Shown here in pieces: positions 1-10,635 of a stretch of DNA of 64,000 nucleotides. A model generated the notes under the pieces. The model was not told the DNA's origin. It searched no databases and was given only the letters and a program-made list of their open reading frames with translations. Made by a program: the position numbers and the translations under genes. Positions within the stretch are counted from its first letter, which is position 1; each line of letters begins with the position of its first letter. This stretch comes from Gliomastix tumulicola. Its lineage: Eukaryota > Ascomycota > Sordariomycetes > Hypocreales > Bionectriaceae. The stretch is from the NCBI GenBank assembly GCA_001599755.1, contig BCHX01000001.1, positions 6,572,001-6,636,000 on the forward strand, written 5' to 3'.

Positions 1-205
1 TCGAGTAAGTCGATGAAAGTGAATATAAAGAAATCAGCCAGTGCCGACCAATTGTGTCTTTGGAGGGCCCGTCACAAACAGCGATTCCAACTGGTACGGG
101 CATGGTCTTGTATCCAACAAATCTATTCCAGTGTATCTTTACACGCATATTCTAACCCTTCACCCCTTTTACGTTCGAGCTGGTATCCTGACAGTTCGCC
201 AATAT

Positions 206-3200
206 TTACTTCCCAATCTGCGCCTTCACCCAATTCTCCAGCCCTCCGAGCGCAATGATCTCTACAAAACACGTTAGTTATGTTTCTTACCTTGCGTATA
301 CTGGATGCATGCGTACCTTGCACATTGGGCGGCAGCTCGCCAATCTTCTCGCTCCACGTCTCGCCACCCTTCTCGGTAACGATGACCTTGCTTCGTCTGA
401 TATCATATACCAGCTTCCAGCCTGTCCGCCGCGTGAGCATCTTATCATCGTCCTTGAACGCCTCGCGGAGACGCGTGATTAGCTTGGGGAGCTCAACGCA
501 GAGCAGAGCATTGTTGATCGCTGAAATTGTTCGTCAGTATATGGTGACCCCGGTTGACCTAGGACTGCATCACGTACCGTTGCGAGAGAAGATGTTGCCA
601 AACGAGCCGGCAACCACAAGCGGGATCTTCTTGGCCAAAATCGACGTTGCGGCCTGCTCACGGGAGGAGCCCGTGCCCCAGTTGTAGCCTCCCACCAGGA
701 TATCGCCCTCCTTGGCTATCGTGCGGAACTCCGGGTCGTAGTTCTCCATGCACACCTCGGCCATGGTCTCGGGGGTTATGTCATCCTGGTAAGTATACTT
801 GCCTGTTGTAGCTATGTTAGCTTTTCGTAATCAATATTGCATGGGGATTCCCTACCTGGATAGATGCCGTCGGTGTTCAGATTATCCTGGTTGCAAAAGA
901 CAATTTCGCCCTCAATCTTCTCGGGGAAACCGGGGAGAATCTCAGTGAGCGTCTCTTCGGCATCAGATGCCGCCTCCGCTGTAGAGCTGGACTCGCCCTC
1001 GGCTGCAGCGATCAGGCTGTCTGCCTCGGCGATGAGCTTGTCGAGGGCGTCCTCAATGCTCAGCGCCTTGTCCGCCTCGTAGTCTCCACTACCCTCGCCA
1101 ATAATAACTTTCTCGACGCCGTCTGGCTTCTTATACCACCCGGGCCCTGCAATCTTACCCTGCAGAGCGCTGGCGGCCACAACCTCGGGGGAGGCGAGAT
1201 ATGCCTTGGCGTCTCGAGATCCCATCCTCCCGGAGAAGTTTCTGTTGGAGGCACTGATTGCGCATTCGCCAGCTTCGAGGAGTCCCTAGAGAAAGAGTTA
1301 GACAAGACAAGTCGAGATAGGTTGAGGCTCTCACGGTTCCCCTAAGATATGGTCAGTAAGAAGAGCTGCATGTTGCGGGGACATGGGACACGAACAGGCC
1401 GATGCAAGGCCCGCAACCGGCCGGCAACGGGTGAGCGCCGGCATCTAGAAGGACCTGCCAGTCACCCGCCTCCTCGGCCGTCTTCTGCTCGAGAGCCGAA
1501 GCCGCGGCAATGTAGAACTTGACGCCGTCCTTGACCTTGGGGGTCTCACCCCTCTCGGCGGCCTCACGGAAGACGCGCGCGGCGGACTGGAAGTCTGGAC
1601 TCCTAGCATTGGTGCAGGACACTATTCCAAGGTTGTTAGTACGTTAAGCTGAAAGAAGTCATTTTCTGGTGTTGGCAATACCTAGATAGGCTTTGTCGAT
1701 GGAAATATCCTGAGCCTCAAGGTCACGCACTGGGTTCGCAACCTTGACACTGTTGGGTCCGGAGACATAGGGCTGGAGGGTAGAGCTAGATGGACAGTTA
1801 GCCTCGGGATTTCGATGCTTCAAGTATGCTTGAAGGGGAATGTTACAGGTTCATGTATAAAGACTTGGCGTAGGTGGCACTAGGGTCGGCCTTGACCTGG
1901 TTCTGGATAAGTTCATCGATCCTCTCGTGTGTAAAGGGGCTGCTGGCGCCACCATCGGGACTAAGCATCGCCGCGGTGGTTGCCTTGGCTCTTAGCCACG
2001 AGATGAGGACCGAATCGATTGGGAAGAGTCCTGAGACTTGTTAGTACGCTGATTGTATTGACAAGAAGGTACGAACCTGATAGCGCCCCGTGCTCAGTGC
2101 TCATGTTCGCAATTGTCAGTCGATCGTTGACAGGGAGGCTGCGCATGGTCTCTTCCGAGCCGTGATACTCGATACAGTGGTTCAGCACTTCGTCATTGGA
2201 GAACAACCCGACCAATGCCACGATGACGTCCTTTCCGGAGACGCCAGGAGGCAGCACACCGGTGAAGGTGATCTTGCAAACCGGGGGAACCTGCCACCAA
2301 GTCCTCCCAGTCGCCCACACACTAGCAGCGTCCGTACGGACCACAGGGGTTCCTAGGGTGCCAATGCCACCCATCATGTTGGTGTGGGAGTCGCTGGCAA
2401 CAGTCATAGTGCCCGGCCACGCATATCCCTCCTGTATCATCACTTGGTGCCCGATGCCATAGCCGGCCGGGTGGAATCGCACGCCGTGCTTCCTTGCGAA
2501 TTGCTCGATTTGTGCATACTTAAGAGCATTATTTTCGTTCTGGATATCATGGTCTATGGCGAAGACTCTATTCGTTCGTAAGCCGCTGTAGAGGGGAAGG
2601 GGGTTGAGTATCGCGGGTCGGGAGGATGAGGAAGGGGGAGGAGGAAGAAGAGGGAGGGGGAGGAAGAAGGGAGGGGTGACTCGTCTTTCTACTCACAGCT
2701 GGTCCTTGTTCCGCACCTCAGTGGCACCAAGCGACATAAATTTATTGGCAACGGGCCAGGTGTTGTCGTGACTAGAGAGATGCGGCGCATCATGGTTAGC
2801 CTCAAGATCGCTCTATCGCGTTGGAGTTGTTGTAGTATTCGTACGTCATGCAGCGCAGCGGCTCGATGGTCACAAAGTCGCCTGACTTGACCTTCTTCCC
2901 CGGCGCAAGGCCGACAGAGTAATTCTGTACAATTTTCTCCGTCACGGTCTGCAGAGGCCCGTTGATGGCGGCTGTTGAGGGAGAGAGGAGGTCGGCCGCG
3001 TTGGGGATGCTCTCGAGCTGGGACGCGAAGGCGTTGGCGCGATGGCGGCGTGATGAAGTGCTGAGCGCACGCCATGTCGATCGCGACGATGCGACGGGCC
3101 ATGCTGACTGGCATTGGCGACGTGCTGCGTATGTGAGGCTATTCGGAGCCGATCGCGCTGCTGCAGACCGGGCCGCAGCCACGGCTCTCCTGCTCTGGTC

Positions 3201-3260
3201 GAGATGCGTTAGTCTCCAGAACAAAGACCGGACAGGGAATGGTGGGCATACAGCAAGCAT
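206..3260 (-). CDS. LYS4: Homoaconitase, mitochondrial (lysine biosynthesis), 11 exons
   Basis: Dehydrates and rehydrates homocitrate/homoisocitrate in the fungal alpha-aminoadipate lysine pathway, in mitochondria, with a 4Fe-4S cluster. Exons by splice signals and family motifs (complement): 206-261, 317-520, 578-802, 856-1285, 1335-1341, 1396-1621, 1682-1785, 1847-2030, 2077-2567, 2697-2771, 2845-3260; 2418 nt, 805 aa. The N-terminus is Arg/Ser/Ala-rich, a mitochondrial presequence. The three cluster cysteines are seen in SCTN (C426) and CGPC (C493, C496). The swivel-domain motif GTGSSREQAA is at about 687-696, and the protein ends NWVKAQIGK. Exon 1 holds a possible 57-nt in-frame intron (3195-3251; GTATGC donor, GACTAAC branch, CAG acceptor), which would give 786 aa. 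Ten introns make it by far the most intron-rich gene here. Family call is confident; isopropylmalate isomerase or aconitase is less likely from the overall motif wording. Confidence 0.9.
1335..1341 (-). other. 7-nt microexon of the homoaconitase gene
   Basis: Seven bases (GGGAACC in sense) lie between two complete introns, 1342-1395 (donor GTTCGT, branch CTGAC, acceptor CTTAG) and 1286-1334 (donor GTGAGA, acceptor TCTAG). Including them reads CIGL-GTG-LLEAGECAI, the family's conserved run after the second cluster cysteine pair. Leaving them out shifts the frame, so correct recognition is needed for a functional enzyme. Confidence 0.85.
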
Positions 3261-5904
3261 AGTTATGACGTAGAGAGAGAGAGCGTATCAAGCCTCAATG
3301 GCACTCAAGGCAAGAAAAGGATGAAAGGGTCTTGATGTTGACGTTGTCTGCACGTGCCGTTAAGTCGAAGCGCGACCCATGATGCCGAAATCCGGAGACA
3401 CAGCACCGGCACCCAAAAAAGTTTTGACGGCTGCAGTGGCAGGGGAAAGAGGGAAGAGGGCGGGGGGGATGGTTCGGAATTCGGCTGCCGTGATTGGTCC
3501 AAACGGCCTGATGGACTTCGGAGGGCCGGGGCTCCGACGCCGATGTTGATTCCAGCTACCCTAGAGAGAATCTCGGAGTTTTGACATCATTTGCAGCGTT
3601 TTCATCTCATCCAATTTCATCAGATGGTCAAGAATAGCTCTACATGAAGACTCCAACAGGGCCGGCAGGTTCTCGTCCCTGGTCAAAGCGCCCCCGCTAG
3701 AACTTTCTCCTGTCCTGCCAAGGGTCTCTTCCGCGTAAAAGTGTCATCATGAGCACATGCCACATGCCAACTGTGGCGGCGGCATAACTCGGAAGGGCTT
3801 GGATCCGTGGATTTTGTGCAACCGACTTCGATCGGATGCATGGGCGGGCTGGTTTATACGTCTTAGTTGCCCGGTTGCCCTGAACTTCCCGACACACACT
3901 GACGCACGAGGTCACATGGAACGCAAATACTTGCATACTTACCCAGTGGTCAAACGTGTCCTTGTCTGGGGCTGGCTCTCGCTCTCGCATCAATCCGAAG
4001 TTACATGCGCTATCCGACGAGGTCTAGCTGCCCGCTCGTGTTCGGTTTCGCACTGACGAATTGGTGGGGTGGGGGTCATTATGATTCATCCTCACATTCT
4101 AGATGGATGATCGACCAGCCGTTAGCCGGCCTCGTGCGGTATCCCGCTTGTGATTATCTGATAACCACCAAGGCCAGAGAAGTGACTAGAACCTCGAGCT
4201 TGTCACTCAACTCCGCAAGTCACCAGCCCATGCGGGCGCATTGTGGTCTGTATAAGTCATGGGGCGGGGAAGAGAGGGATACGTCGGCGGACTTGCGCCC
4301 AGCAATGCCTCGCTGCTGCTTGCGCCCTTCGCCCTAAGTCGCCAGGGGGGGGGAATACAATCCCACAGCAGCCCGCGGCCAGCTCAAGGCACAGGTAGAA
4401 TAATAGAATCATCAGCATCATCGGTGGGGGAGTTGTCATAGGGCAACAAGATGGCATCCATGGCATCCATGGCATCCCCCAAGGTTCCACCTTGAGTCAT
4501 CGGAGACTAATTCAAACAAACGCACGTTAGAACAGGAGGGACGGAGCAGCCGTGAGCGAACACCGCCAGCGCCGCCATTAGACTCGTTGCGTCGGCGACT
4601 TTCTCGGCCGGCCGGTGAGAAGATTTTGAGTGCTGAGCGGTGCTGCGCTTTGCTTGGCCATGCTGAGGCAGTGATCTTTTATAACTGGGCAGGCGCGCTC
4701 TGCCTGGTTCCTGCCTCCCTTCGCACCTGGCTCCTTCCCCGATCCAAACCTCCGCTGACTGTGGATTGTGCCTTCCCTGCCTGCGTTCTGCCCTCCCACT
4801 CGGACTTTTCTAAGTGCCAATTGGGACTGCGCATTGGATGTCTCATCTTCCATCCCATCAACCGCGTTGTGGCAGTGCTCAGTCTCGCCCACATCTCATT
4901 TAATATTTCCCAGCCATCAATTGCTCGAGTCGCAACTCTTCAGGGGTTTTCTGTCCTTACCTGCGGGTACGTGATCCAACACACTGTCTTTACCTCGACT
5001 AGTCTCCGGGTGCCTGTTGGTTGGCCAAGCTGCTCAGCAACATGCTCTAAGGGCTTACGTTAGCATCTTGGTGGTGAAAGTCTCCGACTAACAAGCATCT
5101 CTGCGTGACGTTTAGGTAGAGCCTAGCGCGCAGCACCGAGCAGGCCTTAACACGCTCAAACCGCCCTGGAGAATCGTCAGCTGTGCTGTTCACCAGTGCA
5201 GTCGCATTACAGGAGCGCACCAGGAGCACACCATTGCTGCAGCCCCTTGCTCCCCGCCGCCGCTGCCTGAACATCCAGAACGTCGCCGCCGTTGCTGCCT
5301 TCCGCGCGCGCGCCCCCAATCCGGCGCGATTTGCAACATCGCTGGCTTTCCTTGCGGCCAGGACACAGCCAAGTCCTGCCTCGGGACCCCACTTAGGAGC
5401 TCCGCGGGCGCCTTGAATCCGAGACCACGTCCAGCTCTTTCGAACGGTCTGACGGACTTTGTGGACTTCCTCAGTCCGATCTGCTCAAACTTTCAAGGCT
5501 GCCAAATTAACGTCACGTCTGTCCTGCCGTCCTCGACCTGGGCTCACCTCGACGTTCGACACCCTCTTGTTCTTATAATAACAGAGGTCCTGTCCTCAGG
5601 CACTCGCCGCCCCATCTGGCTTTTGCCACACTTTGTCTTGTCCTTGTCTGACACAATCTCACCCCTCCTCCACCTTCTGTGCCTCAGGGTTTTGGCCTTG
5701 TCCTGCCCTGCCGTTTCCTCGATTTTCAGTCTCTCGGTGTTTTCCTGAGAGAGCGCGGCAGCTTATCTCCGTCCATTGTCACACCTCTCGCCCGAGAGAT
5801 CTCACATCGCATATGAGTCCGGTTGTCTCCGTGGACCCTGAACCTGATCTTCGTCTCTGTCGCCGTCGCCGTCGTGCTACCTCCGGCCTCCCACAAACAT
5901 CCCC
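3261..5904. promoter_or_regulatory. Divergent intergenic region, homoaconitase / Zn2Cys6 regulator
   Basis: About 2.6 kb between two divergent genes. No coding frame here has family likeness or a sensible splice pattern. It holds a perfect triple 9-bp direct repeat at 4451-4477. From about 5500 to 5800 the + strand becomes pyrimidine-rich, the usual look of a long 5' leader ahead of the regulator start at 5905. No specific operator was recognised. Confidence 0.5.
4451..4477. repeat. Three tandem copies of ATGGCATCC
   Basis: Three exact 9-bp copies in the homoaconitase/regulator intergenic region. Direct sequence observation; function unknown. Confidence 0.9.
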
Positions 5905-8334
5905 ATGTCGTCGCAATCGCACTCGCATAAGCAGCCGCGCATACTGGCCTGCGTCCTCTGCCAGCACCGCAAGATCAAATGTGACCGCAATACTCCCTGT
6001 TCGAACTGCGTGAAGGTGAGTAGACTGTGTTGCCCCGCCTTGGTTTCTTGACAAACGACATACACGCGCCGGAGTGAGGGCACCCCGCTGACCAGCACAC
6101 GTGCGTCCTCAGGCAAACGTAACGTGCACTCCTAGTATCCCCGCGCCTGCTCGGAAGAGGAGAAGACCGAACCAGGATCTCCAGGAGCGTCTGGCGCGAT
6201 GCGAACAGCTTCTGAAGCAGTATGCGGGCGGTGCCGTTCCCAACCCGGGAGAGGTCCAGGCCGCGACCTCGGCCTTCTCCAGCCCTACGAGCGCATCCGC
6301 GTCTAAGGCGGAGCTCTTCGACGTGTCTCCGACGGCTACTGATCATATCGAGAGACATCCGATGGGCAAAATGGTCCAACAAGATGGCAACTCTCGGTTC
6401 ATGGACAGTCAGCTGTGGACCAAGTTTTACGATGAGGTAGGCGTTCAGCCAATGGAACCCAAGTCAGCGGATGGCTAATTTTCTCCTAGCTCCAAGCAAT
6501 GCGAAGTATCATTGATACGGAAGATCCTGAGGAGACGAGTGTCCTAGGCACCGAGGGGCTTACACCTGACAACAACGCTGATATCCTCTTCTCGCACGAT
6601 GGCTCCCCTGCCGCCACCGACGATCTACATCCGGATCCTGTGCACTCCTTTAGGCTTTGGCAGATCTTCCTGGATCGCGTCAACCCCATCATTAAGATTG
6701 TGCACGTGCCAACGCTGCAGCCGCATCTGATCGAGATCACAACCGACCACTCAAACGTCGCCCTCAACTACCAGGCCCTGTTCTTTGGCATTTACCTCAT
6801 GGCAAGCATCTCTCTGCTCGACCATGAATCTATGCAATTGCTCGGCATGAGCAGGGAGCGGGCTATCCAGAAGTTTGCTCTTGGCTTGAAGCAGAGCCTG
6901 GTTAAGGCCGACTTCCTCCGAAACCACGACATGGTTACGCTGCAGGCACTGACCTTCTTCCTGGTGCGTCCCCCCTTTATCATTGTCCAGACTTGACCTT
7001 CCAGACTAACGACTCTGCAGACCGCCCTCCACGCGCGCTACGACAAAAACGCCGCCTGGGTTCTGAGCGGCACCGTCATGCGAATTGCTCAGAAGATGGG
7101 CTACCACCGCGATGGCGAGTTCCTCAAGCTCACACCCTTCGAGACCGAAATGCGCCGTCGAATCTGGTGGCAGATCATGATGCAGGACGCAAAGCTGTCT
7201 ATCGTCTCCGGCCTTAACCACAACTACCTTCATGACGCTTTCGACACCAAGCAACCTCTGAACCTTAGCGACGCCGACCTCTTCCCCAGCTCAACGGAGC
7301 CTCTGCAGCCGCGCGAAGGCCCTACGGAAATGGCTTTTAGTCTCATCACGAACCGCCTCGCCAAGTTCATCGTATCTGAAACCACCATGAACGGTTTCGA
7401 AACGGCTATTCTCGGAGAGACCCTCGAAAACGATGGGGACGCTGCAGCACCAGAGGCGAACATGACGGAAAAGTATCGCCGTATGATTCGCGAGCTGGAG
7501 GCCGACCTCCGAAACATCGAGCAGCGATTTTGCGACCCGTCCGCCGGCAGCGCGCACGCTGCTGCCCTCACTATCCGTCCTCTCATTGTGCAGAAGCTCA
7601 ACGAGATGCTCGTGCCCATGCGTGAGCAGCCTGAATGGGGAACCGAGATCTTTGGACCGCGAGACAACCTCTTCAAGATTGTGCTCATGAACAACGAGCA
7701 CAACACCGACTTGTATGAGCACATGTCATCGATGGGCTACCTGTGGTATGTGCAAATGCACTTCCAACTTGATGTCTTTGCCGTCCTCACGGGCCAGCTG
7801 GCAAAGCGGCCTACCGGATCCATGTCCGACAGAGGGTGGCAGATTGTGGAGAAGATCTATAAGTGGCAGCCCGAGCTCTTTGATGTCTCCCAAAAACAGT
7901 ATGCCGCACAGGCGCAGTTCACCCTCAAAGCGTGGAAGGCCCGCGAGAAGGCCTTCGCCGACAACGGAGCTCCTGCCGCTGAGCCCGAGTTTATCACGAA
8001 ACTGAGGGAGCTTGTACCCTCGACACATGACTCTAGGGCTTCAACTCAGGCGTCTATGTCGCCGCCCCGGGGACCGGGAGGAGTGGGACGGACCAGCAGC
8101 GGAGAGAATCCGCCGCAACAACCGATTAATGACCTCGACCAGTTTCTAGGGGGATACCTTGACGTGTCGGCTCTGAACTGGGATGTGTGGGGTGACGTGG
8201 GTGCGGATGGGCAACCTTCGAACGTTAATACCAATAACTCGGGTAACCAGGCGAACAACTTCAACCCGATCTCGGCCTCATTTTTCGACGCATACAACCT
8301 GGGTAGCTTTGGACCCATGAATAATATGCAGTGA
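5905..8334 (+). CDS. Zn2Cys6 fungal transcription factor
   Basis: Exons 5905-6015, 6113-6436, 6490-6963, 7021-8334; 740 aa. The N-terminal zinc cluster has C16, C19, C26, C32, C35 and C42 in the standard C-x2-C-x6-C-x5-C-x2-C-x6-C spacing. Intron 1 falls inside the cluster, between K37 and A38. A basic linker (RKRRRPNQD) and a short heptad-like stretch follow, the usual DNA-binding and dimerisation arrangement. The middle part is a fungal-specific transcription factor domain, including GTVMRIAQKMGYHRDG and an EMRRRIWWQIMMQD run. The tail is Gln/Asn/Pro-rich and probably activating. It acts in the nucleus; target genes are unknown, and its neighbours do not suggest a pathway. The start is the first ATG giving the full cluster. 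The single-cluster family is confident, the ortholog is not named. Confidence 0.88.
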
Positions 8335-8710
8335 GGACTCGCGATAGACGGGAACGGATTGGATTCTATTTGACTCGGCTCTTTGCCTATGGTTTGGCAG
8401 GGGCTGGAACATAGGGGCACAAGGCGTTTTGGGGGAATCACAAGGGTGGGCATGCACTCTCAACTTTGTACGACGGCTGATGACATGTGGGAGTTTTCGA
8501 TTCCGATCCTGGAGATCTACGGCGGATATTTATTGGAGGAATGTATTTTAGCCGCCATGTCATTTGTTGGATTTGGCTGGCTGGACGGACGGACCACCCT
8601 ACTTTCTGCGAGGCAGATCATGTATGATACGCTGGACGAGATGGCAAGCCATCTCCCTTGATGAAATCAAGCTCATCTCTACTGCAACGAAGCATATTTG
8701 TAGTGTAATA
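8335..8710. terminator. Convergent 3' region, regulator / MOD5
   Basis: A 376-bp tail-to-tail spacer holding the 3' ends of two convergent genes. No gene or clear structured element was seen. Confidence 0.5.
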
Positions 8711-10186
8711 TCATGAGAACATGGATCCTATCTCGGGGCTCGAGGCCTCCTCTTTGTCGCTGGCAGAGGACTCTACCGGAACGAGGGCGAGCCTCTTCTT
8801 CCGCTTCATCACTCTCCTGTGCGCGTAGCTCTTGATGTGCTTGTCCCACATCTCCTCCGTCATGACGGTCGTGCCGCAAATGTCGCACGTCTTTACGCAA
8901 GGGGTTTGGGCCGGAGGAGCCTCCTTTGCCTTGCCAAGGACTTCCGACGCAAGCGCCGATAGCTCAGTTGGGTGTGGCCGACCGTCACCTTCTAAGAACT
9001 TGGCCGTTATCTCGGCAGCTGGCTCGACTACGGTGGCGGTGAAGGCAGACACATCGGTGCTGTCGAGAACATAGAGTGAATCCAGGGCCTCTGGACCCTG
9101 TTCTGCGAGGAGAGGGACCGACTTCAACCTGGTCCAGCGGGTCTGGTACTGTGCGTAGCGGCGGGTGGCGGCCTTCATGTCCTCGAGGCCCGCGGCTTTC
9201 AGCTTTTCGACTTCGGCCTGATCGTTGCCCTCGTCTACGGCGTCAAGGTAGGGCTCAAATTGGCGGTATCCAATAGACTGCCATATCCCTCTCGACATGT
9301 CCACCTCATGCCCAGCGGCCTCTTGCGACCGCTTGAAGGCGAGGACCTCGCGCAACTCGTCTAGGAGGCCGGCGTTGAGCATCTTGTCGATGCGGGCGTC
9401 GAGTCGTGTCTTGAGGACCTCACGTTCTGAGTACACCCAGAACAGGAGATTCTCCCAGGCCGGCGCGTCCTCACCCGACTCGCGCGCCGTCTCTACTTTG
9501 CGCTCTGCCTGCTCGGCGTAGAATACCGATGCGGGTTTACCACTGCGCAGGTATATCTCTAGCGACCGTGATATCTTGCGCCGATCGTTGGGATGCCATT
9601 TATTCGCCATGGACGGGTCGACGCGCCTCAGCTCGGCGAGGATGACCTCTGTCGGCTCATCTAGTATCGGGAAGGATCGCTCGTCGCTCGGGTACTCGTC
9701 TCCTAGTCTAATATCCCTAAACAGCAGCGGGTCGACGTAGTACTGCGTGCCGCCCACCACGATGGGCAGGTTGCCCCGCGCCCTGATCTCGGCAATTGTC
9801 CGCGACGCCTCGCGGGCGTATGTGTCGGCGTCCCACGGCGCTTCGCTGAGCGGGATGTGGCCCAGCAGGTGGTGCGGAACGCCCTTCTGCTCGGCGGGGG
9901 TGATCTTGTTGGTGATGATGGGCAGGCCGGCGTACAGCTGCATGGCGTCGGCGTTGACGACCTCGCCCCGGAAGCGGCGCGCCAGCTCGACGGCTAGCTC
10001 TGACTTGCCGGTGCCCGTCGAGCCGAGAACGACGAGGAGGGGCTCGGCGGGAGAGCGGCTGGGGGTGGGAGTCGCCATTGTCGCGACATTGCGCCGCCGT
10101 GCCGTGCTGAGGAGTCGTGATGCGCACCGGCGGAGGAGGAGCATGTGTGCGCGGATGCGCTGGAACTGATTGAGGCATGCGTCCAA
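8711..10186 (-). CDS. MOD5: tRNA dimethylallyltransferase (isopentenyltransferase)
   Basis: Transfers dimethylallyl from DMAPP to A37 of tRNAs reading UNN codons. Single exon, 491 aa. The P-loop GSTGTGKS is at residues 55-62, then the DMAPP/tRNA region with NADAMQLYAG and the VVGGTQYYVDPLL run. The central insertion domain follows, and the C-terminus carries a C2H2 finger (CDIC, 12 residues, H-x5-H) followed by basic RVMKRKKR, as in eukaryotic MOD5/TRIT1. Three in-frame Met codons sit at residues 1, 15 and 37. Residues 15-36 are Arg/Leu/Ser-rich without acids, a mitochondrial presequence, while starting at M37 (10078) removes it. This matches the known yeast MOD5 use of two starts for mitochondrial and cytosolic/nuclear enzyme. 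Divergent from SEC61 alpha. Confidence 0.93.
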   Translation of the reverse strand: MDACLNQFQRIRAHMLLLRRCASRLLSTARRRNVATMATPTPSRSPAEPLLVVLGSTGTGKSELAVELARRFRGEVVNADAMQLYAGLPIITNKITPAEQKGVPHHLLGHIPLSEAPWDADTYAREASRTIAEIRARGNLPIVVGGTQYYVDPLLFRDIRLGDEYPSDERSFPILDEPTEVILAELRRVDPSMANKWHPNDRRKISRSLEIYLRSGKPASVFYAEQAERKVETARESGEDAPAWENLLFWVYSEREVLKTRLDARIDKMLNAGLLDELREVLAFKRSQEAAGHEVDMSRGIWQSIGYRQFEPYLDAVDEGNDQAEVEKLKAAGLEDMKAATRRYAQYQTRWTRLKSVPLLAEQGPEALDSLYVLDSTDVSAFTATVVEPAAEITAKFLEGDGRPHPTELSALASEVLGKAKEAPPAQTPCVKTCDICGTTVMTEEMWDKHIKSYAHRRVMKRKKRLALVPVESSASDKEEASSPEIGSMFS

Positions 10187-10635
10187 CTACTTAATAACTA
10201 AACCCCAAGTCAAAGGTTCCAGCGAAAATCAGGGTCTCCAATTCCAACCCCACACTTGGCCGGCAAAATTACGGCGGCCCTGCATGGAAGCGTGAGGAAG
10301 GAAGGCACGACCGCACTTGCCCCCGTGTTTTGTATGAGGGTCACGTGCAGGGCTCCACCAAATTTTGGACACATCTCCGAATCGCTGGCTGGAGGGTTCT
10401 CGACGCCCAATCCCGGGCGTATTTTGCTTGAAGCCAGATCGCCTGCCTCTTCCCCATTTTCTCCAGCTCCTCTCCTTTCGACGAGAGTATTTCACCTCCC
10501 CTCCTCTCCTTCATCGACGACAATCTCTCCCGACCGCGAGCTGATCAAAGCTCGATTTTCTTCTTTTCCCCTTCCCCCCCTTCTTTGTTGCTCCCGTCTT
10601 CTTTGTCTGATTTTGTTTCCATCACAGCCGCCAAC
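10187..10635. promoter_or_regulatory. Divergent promoter, MOD5 / SEC61 alpha
   Basis: A 449-bp shared upstream region. The SEC61-proximal half (about 10438-10620) is a strong CT-rich tract on the + strand, typical of highly expressed filamentous fungal genes. No operator was named. Confidence 0.55.

Noticed and set aside
4587..5063. 158-codon + strand frame upstream of the first regulator
   Set aside because: Cys/Ser/Leu-rich without motif; more likely part of the regulator's promoter or leader.
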